DNA of 64,000 nt. Origin: Mesorhizobium sp. M2E.F.Ca.ET.219.01.1.1. Lineage in GTDB: Bacteria; Pseudomonadota; Alphaproteobacteria; Rhizobiales; Rhizobiaceae. The position numbers and the translations under genes were made by a program. Below, in pieces: positions 60,801-64,000 of this stretch (its first letter is position 1; each line of letters begins with the position of its first letter). The stretch covers positions 1,283,630 through 1,347,629 of the forward strand of contig NZ_SADT02000001.1 of NCBI RefSeq assembly GCF_004016445.2. The letters are read 5' to 3'. The notes below the pieces were generated by a model that saw nothing but the letters and a program-made list of their open reading frames with translations, was not told where the DNA came from and ran no database searches.

Positions 60801-61003
60801 CCGTGGTCGGCGGCCTGCTCGCCTCGCAGGCGCTGACGCTGTTCGTCACGCCGGTGATCTACGTCTATTTCGAGAATTTCTCTGGCTGGCTGCTCAGCTT
60901 CTCGTCGAAGAAGAGCCAGCCGGCGCTGCATGTGGTGGAAGGCGGCGAGCAGGGCGCGCTGTTCGACGGCGAGGCAGAGCCGAAGAAGGTGGCGGCCGAG
61001 TAG
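57854..61003 (+). CDS. RND efflux pump, inner-membrane permease
   Basis: 1049 residues, normal for the HAE-1 family. N-terminus ISEFCIRRPVATLLMSFALI. Twelve membrane helices and two large periplasmic loops. Helix 4 carries the proton-relay Asp pair in GLVVDDAIVMLENIFRHMEE. Conserved PLTILTGLPSAVLGAVVALR lies in the second half. It probably expels hydrophobic compounds; resemblance is to MdtB/MdtC-like pumps. The transcript ends in a palindromic element. Confidence 0.93.
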   Translation: MISEFCIRRPVATLLMSFALILGGIFAYKFLPVAALPSAEFPVVNVSASLPGASPETMATSVATPLIKQFATIAGIDSISTTNSLGQTSIAIQFVLNRDIDAAAADVQAAIARTQKSLPPEMTSPPSYRKVNPADAPILLMSLVSDTVPLTDLDAFAENVISPSLSTIDGVAQVSIFGQQKYAVRIQIDPTALAARGISIDQLQAAVASANSNTPLGVLQNNKQQLTITANTQLTDAAGFSNLIIATKNGHPVRLGEVTRVVDSVQTTTTASWYDGTRAIIMAVQRQPDANTVDVVDKVKAMLPSFQDQMPAAAQIKLLNDRSTSIRQAVDDVQFTLLLTIALVVMVIFVFLRRVTATIIPAVAVPISLIATLGAMFLFGFSIDNISLMGLTLAVGLVVDDAIVMLENIFRHMEEDGLSAFDASLKGAREIGFTIISISISLVAVFIPVLLMGGVIGRIFNEFAVVVTVAILASMFVSLTLTPMLCSRLLSVTKADREAHGAGRHDIVTRAYDWLLSFCLRHTFLIFLVFITTAAASVWVIQVSPKGFFPQEDIGQISVTTIARQDISFDAMAKLQGQVASVFSKSPYVDHVAWSAGSGNNALNQGQLFVQLKGKDQRPNIEKVLADLRRQLAGVAGIETYMQPVQNLRLGSRSSASAYQLVVQGLDTKQTDVWAQKLNDAMAADHTMFTDVTSDLQNNALQASLVIDRDKAAQLGIDTSTLRSALYGGFGTDQVSTIFGSADSYQVITELDPKIEWSPEHMLAIQVRTASGSLVPLGAFARVDRTAGALTVNQLGQLPAVTISYNLPQGVSLGDSVTRIDQLKEQIGMPTAISTSFAGTAKTFQDSLANQGLLIGGAILTIYIVLGMLYESFIHPLTILTGLPSAVLGAVVALRFAGMDLSVIAVIGILMLIGIVKKNGIMMVDVALELRRQGMSAKESIHKACLMRFRPIMMTTLAALMGTFPIALGTGASAELRQPLGVAVVGGLLASQALTLFVTPVIYVYFENFSGWLLSFSSKKSQPALHVVEGGEQGALFDGEAEPKKVAAE

Positions 61004-61005
61004 GA

Positions 61006-61047
61006 GCATGATCCCGAAAAGTTGCAGCTTTTCGGACAAGATCATGC
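61006..61047. repeat. Palindromic element, also a probable terminator
   Basis: Outer arms GCATGATC (61006-61013) and GATCATGC (61040-61047), with inner arms CCGAAAAG (61014-61021) and CTTTTCGG (61028-61035). It starts 3 bp after the RND pump stop. The unit resembles a common rhizobial interspersed repeat; a decayed copy is near 33244. Confidence 0.85.
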
Positions 61048-61103
61048 CTTAGAAAACAAACTGGCCCAAGGCGGCCAACGGCAGCCGATCCTAGTCTCGG
61101 GGC

Positions 61104-61721
61104 ATGACCCACGATCATGACCACGACAACGAGCTCGATCCGTTCGCGGCGCGCGTGCGCGCGTTGGAGACGATCCTGACCCAGAAAGGCCTGATCGATC
61201 CGGCCGCCATCGACGTCATCGTCGATACCTACGAGACCAAGATCGGCCCACGCAATGGCGCGCGGGTGGTGGCGAAAGCCTGGAACGATCCGGCCTATGC
61301 CGACTGGCTGAAGCGCGACGCCACCGCCGCGATCGAATCGCTCTCCTATACCGGCCGCCAGGGCGAGCACATGCAGGCGGTGTTCAACACCGAGGACACG
61401 CACAACCTCGTCGTCTGCACGCTCTGCTCCTGCTATCCATGGTCGGTGCTCGGCCTGCCGCCGGTCTGGTACAAGGCACCGCCTTACCGCTCGCGGGCGG
61501 TGATCGATCCGCGCGGCGTGCTCGAGGAATTCGGGCTGACGCTGCCAGCGGAGAAGAAGATCCGCGTGTGGGATTCCACCGCCGAGCTTCGCTATCTGGT
61601 GGTGCCGATGCGGCCGAAAGGCACCGAGGGCTGGAGCGAGGAACAGCTCGCCGAGCTGGTCAGCCGCGACGCGATGATCGGCACGGCGCTGGCCAGAGAG
61701 CCGGAAGGAGAGCCGGCATGA
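61104..61721 (+). CDS. nthA: Nitrile hydratase alpha subunit, cobalt type
   Basis: 205 residues. The metal-binding loop VCTLCSC (Cys105, Thr106, Cys108, Ser109, Cys110) is of the cobalt type, where Fe enzymes have Ser in place of Thr. Two of the Cys are oxidised to sulfinate and sulfenate in the active enzyme. RHLVVPM-like [20 protein letters not shown] is present. A His/Asp-rich N-terminus ([11 protein letters not shown]) may help metal loading. It hydrates nitriles to amides with the beta subunit, which overlaps by ATGA. Confidence 0.95.
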   Translation: MTHDHDHDNELDPFAARVRALETILTQKGLIDPAAIDVIVDTYETKIGPRNGARVVAKAWNDPAYADWLKRDATAAIESLSYTGRQGEHMQAVFNTEDTHNLVVCTLCSCYPWSVLGLPPVWYKAPPYRSRAVIDPRGVLEEFGLTLPAEKKIRVWDSTAELRYLVVPMRPKGTEGWSEEQLAELVSRDAMIGTALAREPEGEPA

Positions 61722-62377
61722 ACGGGCCGCAGGATCTCGGCGGGCAGATGGGCTTCGGGCCGGTCGCGCCCGAGAAGGACGAGCCCTATTTCCACGCCGC
61801 ATGGGAGAGGCGGGCGCTGGGCGTGACGCTCACCGCAGGCTCCATGGGCGCCTGGAACATCGACGAAAGCCGACATGCGCGGGAATCGCTGCATCCCGCC
61901 GACTACTATTCGTCGAGCTACTACCAGATCTGGATCAAGGCGCTGGAAACGCTGCTGAAGCGCCATGGCTTCGTCACCGAGCGCGACCTTGCCGCCGGCA
62001 AGGCAGTCGATGCGGCCGCGACGCCGAAGAGAGTGCTGAAGGCTGCTGATGTGCCGGCCGTGCTCGCCAAGGGCGGGCCGTGCGACCGGCCGGTCGCCAC
62101 GCCGGCTCGGTTCCAAGCGGGCGACCGGGTGCGGACGAAGAATTTCAACCCGACCGGCCATACGCGCCTGCCGCGCTACGCGCGCGGCAAGACTGGGACG
62201 ATCGATGCCGTTCGCGACGGCTTCGTCTTTCCGGACAGCAATGCGCACGGCCGGGGCGAGAACCCGCAATGGGTCTATACCGTGGTGTTCGACGGAGCCG
62301 AAATCTGGGGCGAGGGCGCCGACCCGACGCTCAGCGTCTCGATCGATGCCTGGGAGAGCTATCTTGAGCCGGCATGA
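61718..62377 (+). CDS. nthB: Nitrile hydratase beta subunit
   Basis: 219 residues from the ATG at 61718. The opening [20 protein letters not shown] and [20 protein letters not shown] are typical of NHase beta, with the beta-barrel C-terminus ([37 protein letters not shown]) that packs on the alpha subunit. It forms the substrate channel. Confidence 0.95.
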   Translation: MNGPQDLGGQMGFGPVAPEKDEPYFHAAWERRALGVTLTAGSMGAWNIDESRHARESLHPADYYSSSYYQIWIKALETLLKRHGFVTERDLAAGKAVDAAATPKRVLKAADVPAVLAKGGPCDRPVATPARFQAGDRVRTKNFNPTGHTRLPRYARGKTGTIDAVRDGFVFPDSNAHGRGENPQWVYTVVFDGAEIWGEGADPTLSVSIDAWESYLEPA

Positions 62378-62714
62378 GGGCGCCTTGCCGGTAGGATTCG
62401 ACGAGCCCGTCTTCGCCGAGCCCTGGCAGGCCGAAGCCTTCGCCCTGACGGTTGCGCTGCACGATAAAGGCCTGTTTTCATGGAGCGAGTGGGCAGAGGC
62501 TTTGTCGGCCGAAGTGAAGCAGCCTGGCGCGGCAACGGACGGCCACGATTATTACGAGCATTGGCTGGCGGCGCTGGAGAAGCTGCTGGCGGCCAAGGGC
62601 GTCGCCGGCAAGAATGATGTCGATGCGCTCGCCGCCGCCTGGGAACGCGCCGCGCACGCCACGCCGCACGGCAAACCGATTCTGCTGGAGAACGATCCGC
62701 GCGCAACGCGATAG
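62364..62714 (+). CDS. Nitrile hydratase accessory (activator) protein
   Basis: 116 residues from a TTG at 62364, with GGGAGAG upstream. It overlaps nthB by 14 bp. The sequence FDEPVFAEPWQAEAFALTVA and YYEHWLAALEKLLAAKGVAG resembles the N-terminal part of NHase beta, as in the cobalt-type activator P14K/NhlE, which helps insert the metal and exchange the alpha subunit. An ATG at 62374 is out of frame. Confidence 0.88.
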   Translation: MSRHEGALPVGFDEPVFAEPWQAEAFALTVALHDKGLFSWSEWAEALSAEVKQPGAATDGHDYYEHWLAALEKLLAAKGVAGKNDVDALAAAWERAAHATPHGKPILLENDPRATR

Positions 62715-62722
62715 ATCATTTT

Positions 62723-62737
62723 GTTCTCTTTACGTTC
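62723..62737 (+). promoter_or_regulatory. Alphaproteobacterial SOS (LexA) box
   Basis: GTTCTCTTTACGTTC is an exact GTTC-N7-GTTC direct repeat, the LexA site of Rhizobiales. It lies 112 bp before the RecD-like helicase and 9 bp after the nitrile hydratase accessory gene. Confidence 0.7.
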
Positions 62738-62848
62738 TTGTTTGCGGCTGGTAGCCTGAGTTGTCGGATGCGCTGGCTATTGCTGCCGACAACGGTCGGT
62801 ATGGCGGCCAATCTTGTCTTTAGCTTGCGAATCCGGTCTGTCGGACAG

Positions 62849-63976
62849 ATGGAATTTTCTCCCCAACAGGATGAGGCTCTGAAGGCGGTCGGGCGCTGGC
62901 TCAAGGAGGGCCGGCCGCAGGTCTTTCGGCTGTTCGGCTATGCCGGCACCGGCAAGACGACCCTGGCGCGCTATTTTGCCGAGCATGTCGACGGCCAGGT
63001 GCAGTTCGCCGCCTTCACCGGCAAGGCGGCGCAGGTGCTGCGCTCCAAGGGCGCGACCAACGCCCGCACCATTCATTCGCTGATCTACAGACCGAAGGGT
63101 GAGGAATCGGTCGAGGACGAGGTGACCGGCAAGACCTCGATGTCGCCGACCTTTTCACTCAACCGTCAGAGCCCGATCGCGCGCGCCAAGCTGGTCGTCA
63201 TCGACGAATGCTCGATGGTCGACGAGCAGCTCGGCCGCGACCTGCAGAGCTTCGGCACACCGATCCTGGTGCTGGGCGATCCGGCGCAGCTGCCGCCGAT
63301 CTCGGGCGGCGGCTTCTTCACCGAACACGAGCCGGATGTGCTGTTGACCGAGATCCACCGCCAGGCGCGCGACAACCCGATCATCCGGCTCGCGCTCGAC
63401 GTGCGCGAAGGCCGGGAATTCATGCATGGCGACTACGGCACGGCGCAGGTGATCGGCAGGGAAGCAGTCAACCAGGACCTGGTGCTCAAGGCCGACCAGG
63501 TGCTGGTCGGCACCAACCGCACACGCCGGCGCTACAATCAAAGGCTGCGCGAGCTGAAAGGGTTCAACGCCGACTTTCCGCAGGCCGGCGACAAGCTGGT
63601 CTGCCTGCGCAACGATCCGGCCAAGGGGCTGCTCAACGGCTCGCTGTGGAAGGTGATGACCTCGTCGCGCGAGACGGTGAAGCCCGGCATCAACCTTCTG
63701 GTCTCGCCGGAGGAGGACGATCCCGACCGCGGCGTCGCCAAGATCAAGCTGCTCAAGGCGGCCTTCGAGGATCCGGATGCCGAGATCCCTTGGCAGCAGA
63801 AGAAGCGCTTCGACGATTTCGACTATGGCTATGCGCTGACCGTGCACAAGGCGCAGGGCTCGCAGTGGAACGACGTTGTGCTGTTCGACGAAAGCTGGGC
63901 CTTCAAGGAAACAAGGCAGCGCTGGCTCTATACGGCAATCACCCGTGCCGCCGAGCGGTTGACCATCGTTCGCTGA
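62849..63976 (+). CDS. RecD-like ATP-dependent helicase (superfamily 1)
   Basis: 375 residues from the ATG at 62849 (MEFSPQQDEALKAVGRWL). Walker A GYAGTGKTT, Walker B VVIDECSMVDEQLG, GDPAQLPPISGGGFF and UvrD_C_2 motifs YALTVHKAQGSQWNDVVLFD and LYTAITRAAERLTIVR give the RecD/Dda type with 5'-3' polarity. It is short and lacks RecBC-interacting domains. The SOS box upstream suggests DNA-damage induction. The frame extends upstream to 62738 without homology. Confidence 0.92.
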   Translation: MEFSPQQDEALKAVGRWLKEGRPQVFRLFGYAGTGKTTLARYFAEHVDGQVQFAAFTGKAAQVLRSKGATNARTIHSLIYRPKGEESVEDEVTGKTSMSPTFSLNRQSPIARAKLVVIDECSMVDEQLGRDLQSFGTPILVLGDPAQLPPISGGGFFTEHEPDVLLTEIHRQARDNPIIRLALDVREGREFMHGDYGTAQVIGREAVNQDLVLKADQVLVGTNRTRRRYNQRLRELKGFNADFPQAGDKLVCLRNDPAKGLLNGSLWKVMTSSRETVKPGINLLVSPEEDDPDRGVAKIKLLKAAFEDPDAEIPWQQKKRFDDFDYGYALTVHKAQGSQWNDVVLFDESWAFKETRQRWLYTAITRAAERLTIVR

Positions 63977-64000
63977 CGTTTTTGGCCATCAGGTCGGCCT

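Overview
The window is a GC-rich bacterial chromosome segment from the Rhizobiales, most likely Mesorhizobium or a close relative. Evidence: a circularly permuted two-piece tmRNA gene with the alphaproteobacterial tag ANDNYAEARLAA; the cluster sspB-DUF4169-RHH; the order folA-hflK-hflC-DUF2065-degP and serB/miaA; an alphaproteobacterial SOS box (GTTC-N7-GTTC); and several interspersed palindromic elements of rhizobial type. Gene density is high. I saw no tRNA, rRNA, CRISPR array, prophage or transposase. Most of the segment looks like core chromosome with catabolic and regulatory cassettes between conserved blocks.

Layout. 0-6 kb: a LacI-regulated sugar or polyol cassette (oxidoreductase, TIM-barrel isomerase, RbsABC-type importer). 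6-17.8 kb: UvrD helicase with an unusual in-frame insertion, membrane PQQ dehydrogenase, a dienelactone-hydrolase-like enzyme, an RhtA-like exporter with an Lrp regulator, a thioesterase, a D-lactate dehydrogenase-like flavoprotein and a DyP peroxidase. 17.9-27 kb: a large AsmA protein, the sspB operon, a TetR/Bcr-type efflux pair, tmRNA, a DUF2853 protein and thyA. 27-31.4 kb: molybdate genes (a rearranged mop, modABC, a ModE regulator) and cobF, separated by inverted heptamer arrays. 31.5-39.7 kb: DUF4424, folA, hflKC, degP, a GNAT, serB and miaA. 39.8-44.2 kb: a diguanylate cyclase, a HerA-like ATPase, an XRE-cupin regulator and small genes. 44.2-47 kb: a LysR gene divergent from tmpAB, which matches the pathway from 2-trimethylaminoethylphosphonate to glycine betaine plus phosphate. 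47.7-52.8 kb: a PcfJ-domain protein, then a sigma-54-dependent monooxygenase with its AcoR-type activator. 53-56.3 kb: ilvB-ilvN behind a leader-peptide attenuator, then a Cys-rich Sel1 protein. 56.5-64 kb: an RND efflux pair, cobalt nitrile hydratase (alpha, beta, accessory) and a RecD-like helicase behind an SOS box.

Cooperation. tmRNA and SspB are the tagging and delivery halves of ribosome rescue and ClpXP proteolysis and lie about 2.4 kb apart. The ModE-like protein probably controls both modABC and itself through a shared operator visible upstream of modA and of modE. thyA and folA are functionally coupled in folate metabolism but are separated here by the mod/cobF block.

The most unusual structure is the mop (molbindin) gene upstream of modA. 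Its first four codons and its C-terminal half read on the minus strand, while the conserved N-terminal motif reads on the plus strand. This indicates an 86-bp internal inversion. Other points of interest are the 7+7 inverted heptamer arrays that contain both flanking stop codons, the nested 146-bp palindrome between convergent genes, the near-leaderless ilv leader peptide, and the sigma-54 promoter with an upstream palindrome before the monooxygenase. I found no clear multi-gene system of a wholly unknown type.
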